The translations under genes were made by a program, and so were the position numbers. From Flavobacterium laiguense (GTDB lineage Bacteria > Bacteroidota > Bacteroidia > Flavobacteriales > Flavobacteriaceae), in assembly GCF_003097655.1 (NCBI RefSeq), contig NZ_QCZH01000010.1:1-64000 (forward strand): a stretch of DNA of 64,000 bases, read 5' to 3'. Positions 16,558 through 27,515 of the stretch are shown here, one piece after another. Within the stretch, counting starts at the first letter, position 1. The number at the start of each line of letters is the position of its first letter. The notes beneath the pieces are model-generated. The model did not search any database, was not told the origin of the DNA, and was given only the letters and a program-made list of their open reading frames with translations.

Positions 16558-19104
16558 TTATTGATTTGTAGGCTCTCCCGCTTTATGAATGTTAACCGTT
16601 AGTTCTTGTGAACCTTCTTCTATATCCATGAAAATTTCATCGCCACTAGTTATTTTTGAAGTGATAATCTCTTCTGCAAGTACATCTTCTACATATTTCT
16701 GAATCGCTCTTTTCAGCGGTCTTGCTCCAAATTGTTTATCAAATCCTTTGTCAGCAATAAAAGCTTTTGCTTTGTCAGAAAGGTTCAATTGATATCCTAA
16801 TTCTTTTACACGATCGTATAATTTTTTCAATTCAATTTCTATGATCAAATTGATGTGTTCTTTTTCTAAAGTGTTAAAGACAATTACGTCGTCAATTCTA
16901 TTCAAAAATTCAGGTGCAAATGTTTTTTTCAAAGCGTTTTCAATAATGCTTTTCGAATTGTCATCAGCTTGGGCTACTTTGGCAGCAGTTCCAAATCCAA
17001 CTCCTTGTCCGAAATCTTTCAATTGACGAGCTCCAACATTAGAGGTCATAATGATAATCGTATTCTTGAAATCAATTTTGCGTCCTAAACTATCGGTTAA
17101 ATAACCATCATCAAGAACTTGAAGCATCATATTGAAAACATCAGGATGTGCTTTCTCGATTTCATCAAGTAATACCACACAATATGGTTTTCTGCGTACT
17201 TTCTCGGTTAATTGCCCACCTTCTTCGTATCCTACATATCCCGGAGGCGCTCCAACTAATCTTGAAATCGCAAATTTCTCCATGTATTCACTCATGTCAA
17301 TTCGAACTAAAGCATCCTCAGAATCAAATAACTCTTTGGCAAGTACTTTGGCTAATTGTGTTTTACCAACACCGGTTTGTCCAAGGAAAATAAAAGAACC
17401 AATAGGTCGGTTTGGGTCTTTCAATCCAGCGCGATTTCTTTGGATAGAACGGGCGATTTTTAAAACAGCCTCGTTTTGTCCAATTACTTTATTTTGAATT
17501 AGTTCCGGTAATTTTGCTAGTTTATTGCTTTCTGTTTGTGCAATACGATTTACAGGAATTCCAGTCATCATAGATACAACATCGGCAACATTGTCTTCGG
17601 TTACTAATATTCTATTGTTTTTAGAATCTTCTTCCCATTGTTCTTGAGCTATAGCTAGATCTTTTTCGATCTTTTTCTCATCATCACGAAGTTTGGCAGC
17701 TTCTTCATATTTTTGTTTCTTAACAACCAAATTTTTCAACTCACGCACTTCTTCTAATTGACGCTCCAAGTCCAAAATTTGTTTAGGGACATCAATGTTA
17801 GTAATGTGTACTCGTGATCCAGCTTCGTCTAATGCATCGATAGCTTTGTCCGGTAAAAAACGCTCAGACATATAACGATTGGTTAGTTTAACACAAGCTT
17901 CAATGGCTTCTGGCGTGTATGTTACGTTATGATGATCTTCGTACTTATCTTTTATATTATTCAAAATAGTAATTGTTTCTTCAACCGAAGTTGGTTCTAC
18001 AATTACTTTTTGGAAACGTCTTTCTAGTGCTCCATCTTTTTCTATGTACTGACGGTATTCGTCTAATGTTGTGGCTCCAATACATTGAATTTCACCTCTT
18101 GACAAGGCAGGTTTGAACATATTTGAGGCATCAAGCGAGCCTGTAGCTCCGCCAGCACCAACGATAGTGTGAATTTCATCAATGAAAAGAATGATGTCGT
18201 CATTTTTTTCAAGCTCATTCATAACCGCTTTCATACGTTCTTCAAACTGGCCACGGTATTTTGTACCAGCAACAAGGCTAGCCAAATCAAGAGTTACTAC
18301 TCGTTTGTTGAATAAAATACGAGATACTTTCTTTTGAATGATACGCAAAGCCAGTCCTTCGGCAATAGCAGATTTACCAACACCTGGTTCACCTATTAAT
18401 AAAGGGTTGTTTTTTTTACGACGACTCAAAATTTGAGATACACGTTCTATTTCTTTTTCACGTCCAACAACTGGGTCTAGTTTGCCTTCTTCCGCCATTT
18501 CTGTTAAATCTCTTCCAAAATTGTCAAGTACTGGAGTTTTAGATTTTTTATTTGATTTATTGGCGGGGTTATTAAAATTCCCTTCTTTAAGGCTGTCATC
18601 TTGTCCGGAATCATCGTTGTATGATTCGTTTTTTGGCAGGTTTTCTAAAAAATCTTCTTCGTTTGGGGTCATATTTAAATATTGTTCTTTAGCTACATCA
18701 TAATCGATTTTAAGTTTATTCAGTAGCTTGGTTGTAGGATCATTTTCGTTTCTTAAGATGCACAGTAATAAATGTGCCGTACTTATAGAAGAACTTTGAA
18801 ATACTTTAGCTTCAAGAAAAGTAGTTTTCAAGGCGCGTTCTGCTTGGCGGGTAAGGTGTAAGTTCTTCTTTTCTATGCTTACCTCATGGCTAGGGCTTGC
18901 AGGACTAAGGATTTCGACCTTTCTCCGCAGATGTTCTAGATCTACAGAAAGATTATTGAGAATATGGATTGCTTTTCCATTCCCATCCCTTAAAATACCA
19001 AGCATCAAATGCTCCGTACCTATAAAGTCGTGTCCTAAACGCAATGCCTCCTCTTTGCTGTAGGTAATCACGTCTTTTACTCTTGGTGAAAAATTATCAT
19101 CCAT
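16558..19104 (-). CDS. clpC: ATP-dependent Clp protease ATPase ClpC
   Basis: An 848-residue class I AAA+ unfoldase. The N-terminal Clp repeat domain is residues 1-145, then AAA1 with Walker A GEPGVGKS at 238-245 and Walker B LFIDEIH near 307-312. A UVR-like middle segment around 445-490 (coiled) distinguishes ClpC from ClpA. AAA2 has Walker A GQTGVGKT at 575-582. It feeds substrates to ClpP. The linker 150-190 is Asn/Asp-rich and longer than usual. It is divergent from gyrA with a 261-nt shared upstream region. Confidence 0.95.
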   Translation of the reverse strand: MDDNFSPRVKDVITYSKEEALRLGHDFIGTEHLMLGILRDGNGKAIHILNNLSVDLEHLRRKVEILSPASPSHEVSIEKKNLHLTRQAERALKTTFLEAKVFQSSSISTAHLLLCILRNENDPTTKLLNKLKIDYDVAKEQYLNMTPNEEDFLENLPKNESYNDDSGQDDSLKEGNFNNPANKSNKKSKTPVLDNFGRDLTEMAEEGKLDPVVGREKEIERVSQILSRRKKNNPLLIGEPGVGKSAIAEGLALRIIQKKVSRILFNKRVVTLDLASLVAGTKYRGQFEERMKAVMNELEKNDDIILFIDEIHTIVGAGGATGSLDASNMFKPALSRGEIQCIGATTLDEYRQYIEKDGALERRFQKVIVEPTSVEETITILNNIKDKYEDHHNVTYTPEAIEACVKLTNRYMSERFLPDKAIDALDEAGSRVHITNIDVPKQILDLERQLEEVRELKNLVVKKQKYEEAAKLRDDEKKIEKDLAIAQEQWEEDSKNNRILVTEDNVADVVSMMTGIPVNRIAQTESNKLAKLPELIQNKVIGQNEAVLKIARSIQRNRAGLKDPNRPIGSFIFLGQTGVGKTQLAKVLAKELFDSEDALVRIDMSEYMEKFAISRLVGAPPGYVGYEEGGQLTEKVRRKPYCVVLLDEIEKAHPDVFNMMLQVLDDGYLTDSLGRKIDFKNTIIIMTSNVGARQLKDFGQGVGFGTAAKVAQADDNSKSIIENALKKTFAPEFLNRIDDVIVFNTLEKEHINLIIEIELKKLYDRVKELGYQLNLSDKAKAFIADKGFDKQFGARPLKRAIQKYVEDVLAEEIITSKITSGDEIFMDIEEGSQELTVNIHKAGEPTNQ

Positions 19105-19365
19105 AATTTCTATATATTGGTATTGTAAATTTAGTGAATTAGTAATTGAAAAACAAAAACCATACCTTTAATAACTGTTTTTGCTAATTGACAAAAAAAT
19201 GATGAAATTTAAGTTAAAGAAGACTTAAATTTATTAACCAAAAGCCAATATTAATTTGTTAATAAATCAAATAAATTTACATCGCATTATAGGTGAGATT
19301 TTATCGAGAAAGGTTATATTAGCGGGATTTTTTAAAACAAAATAATTTTAATTTAAGTATATATT

Positions 19366-21978
19366 ATGTCTGAAGGAGAAAAGTTAATTCCTATTAACAT
19401 TGAAGATGAAATGAAAACTGCTTATATCGATTATTCGATGTCGGTAATTGTATCCAGAGCACTTCCAGATGTTAGAGATGGCTTGAAACCAGTACATCGA
19501 AGAGTACTTTATGGAATGCATGATTTGGGAGTTAACTCAAAATCTGCCCACAAAAAGTCCGCAAGAATTGTCGGAGAAGTTCTAGGAAAATATCACCCTC
19601 ACGGAGATACCTCTGTTTATGATGCCATGGTTCGTATGGCACAAGAATGGAGTTTACGTTATTTATTAATTGATGGTCAAGGTAACTTTGGTTCTGTAGA
19701 TGGCGATAGTCCTGCAGCAATGCGTTATACAGAGGCAAGAATGCGTAAGATTTCGGAAGAGATTTTGGCGGATATAGATAAAGAAACCGTTGATTTTAAA
19801 TTGAATTTTGATGATACTCTAGAGGAACCAACAGTTATGCCAACTCGTGTTCCTACCTTATTAATAAATGGAGCAACAGGAATTGCAGTGGGTATGGCAA
19901 CTAATATGCCACCACACAATTTAACCGAAGTAATCAACGGTACGTTGGCTTACATGGATAATAATGATATTGAGATTGATGAGTTGATGCATCATATTAA
20001 AGCACCAGATTTTCCAACTGGTGGTATAATATATGGTTATGAAGGAGTTCGAGAAGCTTTTAAAACTGGTAGAGGTAGGGTAGTAATGCGTGCCAAAGTT
20101 GGTTTTGAAGAAGTGGATGGTCGTGAATGTATCATTGTTACCGAAATCCCTTATCAAGTGAATAAGGCAGATATGATTAAACGTACTGCCGACTTAGTGA
20201 ATGAAAAGAAAATTGATGGTATCGCAAATATCCGTGATGAATCGGATAGAAACGGGATGCGTATCGTTTATATATTAAAACGTGATGCCACGCCAAACGT
20301 GGTTTTGAATACGCTTTATAAGTTTACACAATTGCAATCTTCTTTCTCTGTAAACAATATTGCCATTGTAAAAGGTCGTCCGCAAATGTTGAATCTGAAA
20401 GATCTGATTCATTATTTTGTGGAGCACCGTCATGATGTGGTAACTCGTAGAACGCAATTTGAATTAAAGAAAGCGGAAGCAAGAGCTCATATTTTAGAAG
20501 GTTTGATTATTGCTTCTGATAATATTGACGAAGTAATTGCTTTAATCAAAGCTTCAAAAAGTACTGAAGAAGCTAGGGAAAAATTAATCGAAAGATTCAA
20601 TTTGTCAGATATTCAATCTCGTGCCATTGTAGAAATGCGTTTGCGTCAATTAACAGGTCTGGAACAAGACAAGTTGAGAGCTGAATATGAAGAGATTATG
20701 AAGTTAATTGAGCATTTAAAAGCTTTATTGGCCGATGTTAATTTAAGGATAGCTTTGATAAAAGAAGAATTGACAGAAATTCGCGATAAATATGGGGATG
20801 CACGTCGTTCTCAAATCGAATATTCTGGAGGGGATGTAAGTATCGAAGATTTGATTGCAGATGAAAATGTGGTAATTACTATTTCTCATGCAGGATACAT
20901 TAAACGTACTAACCTAACAGAATACAAAACACAAAATAGAGGAGGAGTTGGACAAAAAAGTGCTGGTACTAGAGATCAAGATTTCTTGGAACACATGTTT
21001 GTGGCAACCAATCACCAATACATGATGTTCTTTACTCAAAAAGGGAAATGTTTCTGGATGCGTGTTTATGAGATACCAGAAGGAAGTAAAACAGCCAAAG
21101 GTAGAGCGATTCAAAATCTTGTGAATATTGAAAGTGATGATAAAGTGAAAGCTTTTATCTGTACCCAAGATTTAAAAGATAAAGACTATATCAATAGTCA
21201 TAATTTAATTATGGTGACCAAAAAAGGTCAGGTTAAGAAAACTTCTTTAGAGAAATATTCTAAACCTAGAGTAAATGGTGTTGCTGCAATTACAATTAAG
21301 GAAGGCGATGAATTATTGGAAGCTAAATTGACAAATGGTGAAAGCCAAATCATTTTAGCGGTTAAATCGGGTAAATTAGTTCGTTTTGAAGAAACAAAAA
21401 CTCGTCCGATGGGAAGAACTGCTTCTGGAGTTCGTGGAATTACCCTTAAAGATGATACCGATGAAGTAATTGGAATGGTAACTGTGAATGATATGAGCAG
21501 TGAAATTCTTGTGGTTGCTGAAAATGGTTATGGTAAGCGTTCAAGTCTTGATGAGTATAGAATTACAAATCGTGGAGGTAAAGGAGTAAAAACACTTAAT
21601 ATTACCGAGAAAACTGGAAAACTAATTTCTATAAACGCAGTTACAGATGCAGATGATTTGATGATTATTAACAAATCAGGTTTGACTATCAGAATGGCTG
21701 TCGAAGATTTAAGAGTAATGGGAAGAGCTACTCAAGGGGTTAAATTAATAAACATCAAAGGAAAAGATTCTATTGCCGCTGTGACAAAAGTGATGAAAGA
21801 TGACGAAAAAGAAGTGATACTTGACGAAGATGGAAATGAAATTGAGGTTGAAATCGAAAGAGTGAAACCTGTTTTAGAGGTTCTTGAAGATGATGGTGTA
21901 ACTGAAGAAGATGAGGATGAAGAGGATGAAGTTGAAGAAGATGACTCAGACGAAGATGGTTCTGATGATGAGGCATAA
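19366..21978 (+). CDS. gyrA: DNA gyrase subunit A
   Basis: An 870-residue type IIA topoisomerase subunit. The breakage-reunion domain contains the catalytic Tyr121 in [10 protein letters not shown]; the quinolone region reads [17 protein letters not shown], with Thr82 and Asp86 at the positions of E. coli Ser83 and Asp87 (Thr is a known wild-type residue in flavobacteria). The C-terminal pinwheel carries a GyrA-box-like NRGGKGV. The last 40 residues are a very acidic tail of Asp and Glu. It lies divergent from clpC and 39 nt before a TPR gene. Confidence 0.97.
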   Translation: MSEGEKLIPINIEDEMKTAYIDYSMSVIVSRALPDVRDGLKPVHRRVLYGMHDLGVNSKSAHKKSARIVGEVLGKYHPHGDTSVYDAMVRMAQEWSLRYLLIDGQGNFGSVDGDSPAAMRYTEARMRKISEEILADIDKETVDFKLNFDDTLEEPTVMPTRVPTLLINGATGIAVGMATNMPPHNLTEVINGTLAYMDNNDIEIDELMHHIKAPDFPTGGIIYGYEGVREAFKTGRGRVVMRAKVGFEEVDGRECIIVTEIPYQVNKADMIKRTADLVNEKKIDGIANIRDESDRNGMRIVYILKRDATPNVVLNTLYKFTQLQSSFSVNNIAIVKGRPQMLNLKDLIHYFVEHRHDVVTRRTQFELKKAEARAHILEGLIIASDNIDEVIALIKASKSTEEAREKLIERFNLSDIQSRAIVEMRLRQLTGLEQDKLRAEYEEIMKLIEHLKALLADVNLRIALIKEELTEIRDKYGDARRSQIEYSGGDVSIEDLIADENVVITISHAGYIKRTNLTEYKTQNRGGVGQKSAGTRDQDFLEHMFVATNHQYMMFFTQKGKCFWMRVYEIPEGSKTAKGRAIQNLVNIESDDKVKAFICTQDLKDKDYINSHNLIMVTKKGQVKKTSLEKYSKPRVNGVAAITIKEGDELLEAKLTNGESQIILAVKSGKLVRFEETKTRPMGRTASGVRGITLKDDTDEVIGMVTVNDMSSEILVVAENGYGKRSSLDEYRITNRGGKGVKTLNITEKTGKLISINAVTDADDLMIINKSGLTIRMAVEDLRVMGRATQGVKLINIKGKDSIAAVTKVMKDDEKEVILDEDGNEIEVEIERVKPVLEVLEDDGVTEEDEDEEDEVEEDDSDEDGSDDEA

Positions 21979-22017
21979 TTAAATAGTAATAGAATAATAA
22001 ATATAAAATAGATTAAT

Positions 22018-23286
22018 ATGAAAAGTAGGTATGTAATAATAGCGTCAGCATTATTTTTATCAGTAGCAGGATTTGCTCAAAAAAATGAAATAAAATTAGC
22101 TGAAAAAGCAATAAAGGGAGGAAAGTCGGATGAAGCTATTACTATTTTAGCTGGAGTAGAACATATGATAGTCAATGCTCCTGATGCTGAAAAAGCTCAA
22201 TTTTTATTTGTAAAAGGAAATGCATATTTAGATTTAGCAAATAAAAATGTAGATACAGATAAGAATTTAAGTCTTGCTGCTAAAGCGTATCAAGAATTAA
22301 TGGAGGCTGAAAAAGTATCTGAAAACAACAAGTATTCTACTCAGGCAACAGCTTCTATTATTGAAATAAAAGGCAAATTAATCAACGCTGCAATTGCTGA
22401 CACAAAAATAAATAAAAATGCAGAAGGTGCAAAAAAGTTGTATGAGGCTTATTTGTTGGAGAAAAAGGATACTATTAATCTGTATTATGCGGCCTCTACC
22501 TATGTAAGCGCTAAGGATTATGATAGTGCACTTAAATTATATGAAGAGTTGAAGACTTTGAATTATTCAGGAAAAGCTAATTATTATTATGCTGTGAATA
22601 AAGTAAATAATCAGGAGGACTTTTTTAATACTGCAGCAGATAGAGATCGATTGGTGAAAATGGGAACTCATGAGAAACCAAGAAATGAAGCTGTACCATC
22701 AAAAAGAGGAGAGATATATAAAAATATTGCTTTAATCTATGTTCAGCAAGGAAAAGCTGCTGAAGCTAAAAAAGCGGTTTCTGATGCAAGAAAAGCAAAT
22801 CCAGATGATACTTCATTGATCTTGACAGAAGCGAATTTGTATCTTGAGGCAAAAGATATGGATACCTATAAGAAATTAATTGCTGAGGCATTAGAGAAAA
22901 ATCCAAATGATGTAGATTTAATTTTTAATTTGGGTGTTGTAAGTGCCGGAGCAAAGAATTATGTCGAAGCTGAGAAGTTTTATAATAAAGTTATAGAATT
23001 AGATCCTAAATATATCAACGCCTATATTAATATGGCTGCTATGAAATTGGAAGATGAAAAAGCAATCATTGATGGGATGAATAAATTAGGTACTTCGGCA
23101 GATGATATGAAGCGTTATAATGCCTTGAAAAAGAAGAGAGAAGACTTGTTTAGAAGTACTATTCCTTATCTTGAAAAAGCTGTAGCACTAGAGCCAGGAA
23201 ACGTAGATGTTTCTAGAACATTATTGAATGTTTATAGTGCGTTAGAGATGACGGCTGAATATAAAGCTTTGAAAGCTAAAATGTAG
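22018..23286 (+). CDS. Secreted tetratricopeptide-repeat protein
   Basis: A 422-residue protein with a signal peptide ending near FAQ (residue 21). Several TPR-like units are visible, for instance VEAEKFYNKVIELDPKYINA near residues 325-345 and a final unit IPYLEKAVALEPGNVDVSRT. It is probably periplasmic or on the outer membrane, acting as a protein-protein scaffold; partner unknown. Starting 39 nt after gyrA, it could share its transcript. It has a near paralog at 23873-24937. It ends at a strong terminator at 23309. Confidence 0.85.
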   Translation: MKSRYVIIASALFLSVAGFAQKNEIKLAEKAIKGGKSDEAITILAGVEHMIVNAPDAEKAQFLFVKGNAYLDLANKNVDTDKNLSLAAKAYQELMEAEKVSENNKYSTQATASIIEIKGKLINAAIADTKINKNAEGAKKLYEAYLLEKKDTINLYYAASTYVSAKDYDSALKLYEELKTLNYSGKANYYYAVNKVNNQEDFFNTAADRDRLVKMGTHEKPRNEAVPSKRGEIYKNIALIYVQQGKAAEAKKAVSDARKANPDDTSLILTEANLYLEAKDMDTYKKLIAEALEKNPNDVDLIFNLGVVSAGAKNYVEAEKFYNKVIELDPKYINAYINMAAMKLEDEKAIIDGMNKLGTSADDMKRYNALKKKREDLFRSTIPYLEKAVALEPGNVDVSRTLLNVYSALEMTAEYKALKAKM

Positions 23287-23308
23287 TTCTTGCAATTTCA
23301 ATAAAAGA

Positions 23309-23340
23309 AAATCCCATTCAGTACGAATGGGATTTTTTTT
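23309..23340 (+). terminator. Intrinsic terminator after the first TPR gene
   Basis: Perfect 11-bp stem AAATCCCATTC / GAATGGGATTT (23309-23319, 23325-23335), 5-nt loop, followed by a T-run to 23342. Confidence 0.92.
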
Positions 23341-23604
23341 TAAGATTACTTATTTGGTTTTGAGTGTTAAAAAAAGAAGTCTTTTCCTAATTATAAATAG
23401 TGGGTTACATTTCGGTTAATTTTTCTTTAATTTTCAGTTGTATAATCAAATTTTAATTCTATTTTTAGGCCAAATATATTTAATTAATAAAATATTAGTT
23501 GATAAAAAAACGATGTAATTTAAATATTGTTAAATTTATGTTTATAGTTAAAGATATTGCTTTTTTTAGGATTTAATTTTTTTAAACCAACAAACTACCA
23601 ATTT

Positions 23605-23691
23605 ATGAAAGAAAACTACTTTATTGTTACATCGAGTCTCGTGTCTGCGAGAGCTGCTTATTTTCAAAATAAATTGAATAAAAGCGGATAA
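23605..23691 (+). CDS. Small ORF of 28 codons, doubtful
   Basis: The 586-nt gap between the two TPR genes contains a terminator and one short frame, MKENYFIVTSSLVSARAAYF and eight more residues. I do not recognise it. It could be a remnant or chance. Nothing else in the gap looks like a gene; the rest is strongly AT-rich. Confidence 0.15.
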   Translation: MKENYFIVTSSLVSARAAYFQNKLNKSG

Positions 23692-23872
23692 AATGGAGGT
23701 AAATAATGCTTAAAATACTATGGCTATAATTAATATAAAATAATTATTTTATATAGTTTGCCTTTACTGAATAGTAGTATTTAGTTTGAAATACAATAGA
23801 AAAAGCATTAATTTATTGCATTGAGTCCAAAAGTGAACCCCAAAACCTTATTTAATAATAAAACCTAACCAA

Positions 23873-24937
23873 ATGAAAAGAAAATTTGTAATGCTGTCAA
23901 TAGTATTATTGATAAATGCAGGAATATATGCTCAAAAAGACCAAATCAAAAGTGCTCAAATAGAGTTTGAAAGTGGTAGATACCAAGATGCATTGGGTAT
24001 TTTGAAGTCTTCAGAATATCTTATATTTAATTCTACAGATGAAGATAAATCTGAGTTTTATTTTTTGAAAGGAAACGTTTTGAAAGCTCTGGCGGGAAAA
24101 AACATTGATATGGTAAATAATTTATCATCAGCTTCCGCTGCATATCAAGAATTGATCAAAGCAGAAAATGAATCTGGTAAATTTAAATATACATTGCCTG
24201 CAAATGTAGCGCTTAGAGAGATGAAGTTTAAATTAGTAAATGAAGCAGCCGCAGATTTTCAAGCAGGTAAGTTTAATGAAAGTTCAGAGAAAAGTTATAA
24301 TGTGTATTTGTTTGATAAAAAAGATACTTTGCATTTGTATAATGCAGCTTCAACTTCAATGGAAGTGAAAAATTATGATAATGCAATGAAATATTATGAA
24401 GAGTTAATTAAAATTAATTATTCAGGAAAAGGGACTGTTTTTTATGCCGTTAATATAAAAACAAAAACAGAAGAATCTTTTGTTTCAGCTAGTGTAAGAG
24501 AGGTAAGTATTAAAACTGGAGCTTATGAAAAACCTAGAAATGAAGTGTCCTCTTCTAAAAAATTGGAGATAAATAAAAATTTAGCATTTATTTACTTAGA
24601 AAAGAATGATGCGGAAAAAACTGAAATGCGTTATAATAAAGTTTTAGAGTTAGATCCTAATTGTATAGATGCATATATTAATATTGCTTATGTAAAGTTG
24701 GGTTCGAAAAAAGCTTTAGTGGATCAGATGAATAATCTGGGTAATACTCCAAAAGAAATGGAGCTTTATGATCAGTTAAAGATTAAGAAAGATAATATAG
24801 TACGTAGTGTGATTCCATATCTTAAAAAAGCCATGCTAATAGAGCCTAAAAATCAAGATGTAGCTAAATCACTTATGGGTGTTTACAGATCATTAGAAAT
24901 GACAGCGGAATATGATGAATTGAAAACGAGGATTTAA
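23873..24937 (+). CDS. Secreted TPR protein, shortened paralog
   Basis: A 354-residue protein clearly related end to end to the one at 22018-23286: a signal peptide ending IYAQ, a shared GNVLKALAGKNIDM region, MRYNKVLELDPNCIDAYINI, and a closing SLEMTAEYDELK. It is 68 residues shorter. The missing piece lies after the conserved IYLEKNDAE segment (about residue 245) and equals two 34-residue TPR units. So this is a duplication followed by loss of two repeats. Same location and scaffold role are inferred. It is separated by its own upstream region of 586 nt. Confidence 0.85.
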   Translation: MKRKFVMLSIVLLINAGIYAQKDQIKSAQIEFESGRYQDALGILKSSEYLIFNSTDEDKSEFYFLKGNVLKALAGKNIDMVNNLSSASAAYQELIKAENESGKFKYTLPANVALREMKFKLVNEAAADFQAGKFNESSEKSYNVYLFDKKDTLHLYNAASTSMEVKNYDNAMKYYEELIKINYSGKGTVFYAVNIKTKTEESFVSASVREVSIKTGAYEKPRNEVSSSKKLEINKNLAFIYLEKNDAEKTEMRYNKVLELDPNCIDAYINIAYVKLGSKKALVDQMNNLGNTPKEMELYDQLKIKKDNIVRSVIPYLKKAMLIEPKNQDVAKSLMGVYRSLEMTAEYDELKTRI

Positions 24938-24964
24938 TTTTGTTATTTCTATTTTAAAAAAAAA

Positions 24965-24990
24965 GGGGTGAAATTAAATTTCACCCCCTT
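24965..24990. terminator. Bidirectional terminator between convergent genes
   Basis: Stem GGGGTGAAA / TTTCACCCC (24965-24973, 24979-24987), with A-run before and T-run after. It serves the TPR gene (+) and the NlpC/P60 gene (-). Confidence 0.9.
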
Positions 24991-24994
24991 TTTT

Positions 24995-25756
24995 TTAAAT
25001 TATTTTTTTTATTACTCGAAGTTTGTGGGTGTGCTTATTTAAGTCGGCATTATAGATACCTAAATGGTCTAGACGGTCAATCCTCACTTTGCCGCTTGCA
25101 TGAATGATATAGTTGTTTTCCATGATTATGCCAACATGTATAATGTTACCCTCTTCATTGTCAAAAAAAGCTAAATCACCGGGTTCGCTTTCTTCTATAA
25201 AACTTAAAGCTTCTCCTTGCATTGCCTGTTGGGAGGCGTCTCGCAATAATTTATAACCATTGAGTTTGTAAACCATCTGGGTAAAGCCGGAACAATCAAT
25301 ACCAAAGGGTGTTTTTCCTCCCCAAAGATAAGGGGCGTTTAAATACATAAAAGCAGAGTTTAATAAAAAATTTTTTGGCTTAATACCACTTGTTTTTGTG
25401 CCTTCAAAATCAAAATTGCAAGTATTTATTTCACTGTAATTCAAAAAGGATAATGATGAACCGAGTGGAATGGGGATTAGTAAATTTGAGGGGGCTGTGA
25501 TGTATTCTATCAAATCGGCATTAAGGATTATCGCGTCTTTTGAAAGTTGCTTAAAATTTGATTCTGTAATTTCTTGAAACTGTTTAGTGTCAATCCAGCC
25601 TTCGTAATCGTCATACTGCATTTTAATACGGGACCATTGTTTTAATTGTTCTAAAATTTCAAAATGTTCTCCAAATAAAACTTGAGAAACAATTTCGCTT
25701 TTATCACTAGCTTCAGCTCGAAGGGGTATTATGGCTAAATTACAGATTCCAAACAT
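24995..25756 (-). CDS. NlpC/P60 family peptidoglycan peptidase with SH3 domains
   Basis: A 253-residue protein. Residues 1-125 form bacterial SH3-like domains (AIIPLRAEASDKSEIVSQVL, WSRIKMQYDDYEGWI). Residues 130-253 are the C40 cysteine peptidase with Cys155 in DCSGFTQ, His207 in IIHVGI and His219 in IIHASG. It should cut the peptide stems of peptidoglycan between D-gamma-Glu and diaminopimelate. There is no signal peptide, so it may act on recycled muropeptides in the cytoplasm, like some other members of this SH3-NlpC architecture. Confidence 0.9.
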   Translation of the reverse strand: MFGICNLAIIPLRAEASDKSEIVSQVLFGEHFEILEQLKQWSRIKMQYDDYEGWIDTKQFQEITESNFKQLSKDAIILNADLIEYITAPSNLLIPIPLGSSLSFLNYSEINTCNFDFEGTKTSGIKPKNFLLNSAFMYLNAPYLWGGKTPFGIDCSGFTQMVYKLNGYKLLRDASQQAMQGEALSFIEESEPGDLAFFDNEEGNIIHVGIIMENNYIIHASGKVRIDRLDHLGIYNADLNKHTHKLRVIKKII

Positions 25757-25834
25757 TTAACATTGTTTTAAATTAAAAATAAAAGGTCTTCAATTATTTG
25801 GAAGTAATCTTAGACCTTTTATTCATTGTTTTAA

Positions 25835-27013
25835 TTAAATTCTTTCGATAACAATTGCTGATGCTCCACCACCACCGTTGCAAATTGCCGCTGCGCCTAC
25901 TTTAGCATTGTTTTGTTCTAAAACATTTAATAAAGTAACAATGATTCTTGCTCCTGAGCAACCCAATGGATGTCCTAAAGAAACGGCACCTCCGTTTACA
26001 TTAACTTTGTCGTTATCTAACCCAAGAATTTTTGAATTAGCTAAACCGACTACAGAAAAAGCTTCGTTGAATTCGAAATAATCAACATTGTCTATTGATA
26101 TTCCTGCTTTCTCTAAAGCTTTAGGGATTGCTTTCGCAGGACTTGTAGTGAACCATTTTGGTTCTTGGGCTGCATCGGCATATCCTTTTATGTAAGCTAG
26201 TGGTTTTAATCCTAAAGAAATTGCTTTTTCTTCACTCATTAATACCATTGCTGCGGCTCCATCATTAATTGTGGATGCATTGGCGGCAGTCACAGTTCCG
26301 TCTTTTGTAAAAACAGCATTTAAAGAAGGAATTCTATCCAAACTCACATTGGTATATTCTTCATCCTTTGAAATGATAATAGGATCACCTTTTCTTTGAG
26401 GAACAGCTACAGGAACTATTTCGTTATCAAATTTCCCTGCATTCCAAGCTTTTGCAGAACGCTCATAGGATTGAATTGCGAAATTATCTTGGTCCTCTCT
26501 GGTAAAGTTGTATTCAGTGGCACATAAGTCAGCACAAACCCCCATGGCGTTATTGTCATAGGCATCTGTAAGTCCGTCTTTTTGTAGACCATCAATCATA
26601 GTGCTTGGTCCAAATTTTGTGCCATTTCTTAAGTGCATATAGTGTGGAATTAAACTCATGTTTTCCATACCACCTGCAATTACAATTTCGGCATCGCCAC
26701 ATTGTATGGCTTGAGCGCCAAGCATTACAGATTTCATGCCTGAAGCGCAAACTTTGTTTACGGTTGTACAGGCAACAGAATTTGAAAGTCCAGCATAAAT
26801 AGCGGCTTGGCGTGCTGGAGCTTGACCTACGCCAGCTTGAACCACATTACCCATAAATACTTCGTCGACTAAATTTGGATCTAAATTTATTTTATCTAAA
26901 GCGCCTTTTATAGCGATTGCCCCTAGTCTTGGAGCAGTAACAGTAGATAATCCCCCCATAAAACTGCCGATAGGTGTTCTAACAGCAGAAACGATAACAA
27001 CTCTTTTGTTCAT
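25835..27013 (-). CDS. Acetyl-CoA C-acyltransferase (thiolase)
   Basis: A 392-residue thiolase. Acyl-carrying Cys89 lies in VNKVCASGMKS, the second-half motif GGAVSLGHPLGCSGARI contains the catalytic His, and the C-terminal AAICNGGGGAS has the second Cys. It either condenses two acetyl-CoA or cleaves acetoacetyl-CoA; the sequence favours the acetyl-CoA acetyltransferase (AtoB/PhaA) type over FadA. It stands alone with a strong promoter at 27039-27069. Confidence 0.93.
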   Translation of the reverse strand: MNKRVVIVSAVRTPIGSFMGGLSTVTAPRLGAIAIKGALDKINLDPNLVDEVFMGNVVQAGVGQAPARQAAIYAGLSNSVACTTVNKVCASGMKSVMLGAQAIQCGDAEIVIAGGMENMSLIPHYMHLRNGTKFGPSTMIDGLQKDGLTDAYDNNAMGVCADLCATEYNFTREDQDNFAIQSYERSAKAWNAGKFDNEIVPVAVPQRKGDPIIISKDEEYTNVSLDRIPSLNAVFTKDGTVTAANASTINDGAAAMVLMSEEKAISLGLKPLAYIKGYADAAQEPKWFTTSPAKAIPKALEKAGISIDNVDYFEFNEAFSVVGLANSKILGLDNDKVNVNGGAVSLGHPLGCSGARIIVTLLNVLEQNNAKVGAAAICNGGGGASAIVIERI

Positions 27014-27038
27014 GTTTAGTATATGTTGATTTGTGTAG

Positions 27039-27069
27039 CAAATTTAAACTTTATTTAAATGAATTCAAA
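27039..27069 (-). promoter_or_regulatory. Promoter of the thiolase gene
   Basis: Minus strand TTTG (27066-27069), 19-nt spacer, TAAATTTG (27039-27046). Both boxes are exact Bacteroidota consensus matches; the thiolase ATG is about 25 nt further on. Confidence 0.8.
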
Positions 27070-27187
27070 TTTTGATTCGATATTAAGTTTTGGGATATTT
27101 GCTTGATTTTTATTTTTTGCTATATATTTGATAGTGAAGTGATTTTGTAAAAATAGAAAAAAACATTAAAAAAAAACCTCAAAATAC

Positions 27188-27218
27188 TTGTGAGAACTCT
27201 AAAGATGTCTTAAATTTG
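27188..27218 (+). promoter_or_regulatory. Promoter of the tRNA array
   Basis: TTG at 27188-27190, 20-nt spacer, TAAATTTG at 27211-27218, about 36 nt before tRNA-Ser. Exact match to the -7 consensus. Confidence 0.75.
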
Positions 27219-27253
27219 CAACCGCAAAACAGGACACGTTTCCTAAGAGTTTT

Positions 27254-27337
27254 GGAGAGGTGCCAGAGTGGTAATGGAGCAGTTTGCTAAACTGTCATCG
27301 AGTGATCGGTGCCAGGGTTCGAGTCCCTGTCTCTCCG
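27254..27337 (+). tRNA. tRNA-Ser (anticodon GCT)
   Basis: 84 nt with the long variable arm of class II tRNAs. Acceptor GGAGAGG pairs with TCTCTCC (one G-T pair); the anticodon loop contains GCT within AGTTTGCTAAACT; T-loop GGTTCGAGTCC. CCA is not encoded. It reads AGC and AGT codons. Confidence 0.95.
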
Positions 27338-27421
27338 CATATTTCTTTTATGTTAAGATTTCTAGCAAGATTCAAATACCGAAAGGTGTTTTTCATAAAA
27401 TTAATAAGTAAGATTGAATTT

Positions 27422-27496
27422 CGGGGTGTAGCGTAGCTCGGTTATCGCGCCTGCTTTGGGAGCAGGAGGCCGCAGGTTCGAATCCTGCCACCCCGA
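27422..27496 (+). tRNA. tRNA-Pro (anticodon TGG)
   Basis: 75 nt. Acceptor CGGGGTG / CACCCCG, anticodon arm CTGCTTTGGGAGCAG with TGG in the loop, T-arm GCAGGTTCGAATCCTGC. CCA is not encoded. Second gene of the array, 84 nt after tRNA-Ser. Confidence 0.95.
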
Positions 27497-27515
27497 CAAA
27501 TTATTCAAGAGCAAT

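Noticed and set aside
19609-19630. Quinolone-resistance mutation (Thr at the E. coli Ser83 position of GyrA)
   Set aside because: Thr is known as the normal residue in flavobacterial GyrA, and the equivalent of Asp87 is intact.
23605-23691. A 28-codon ORF between the TPR genes as a functional gene
   Set aside because: Kept only as a doubtful feature: no recognisable domain, no terminator of its own and no conservation evidence.
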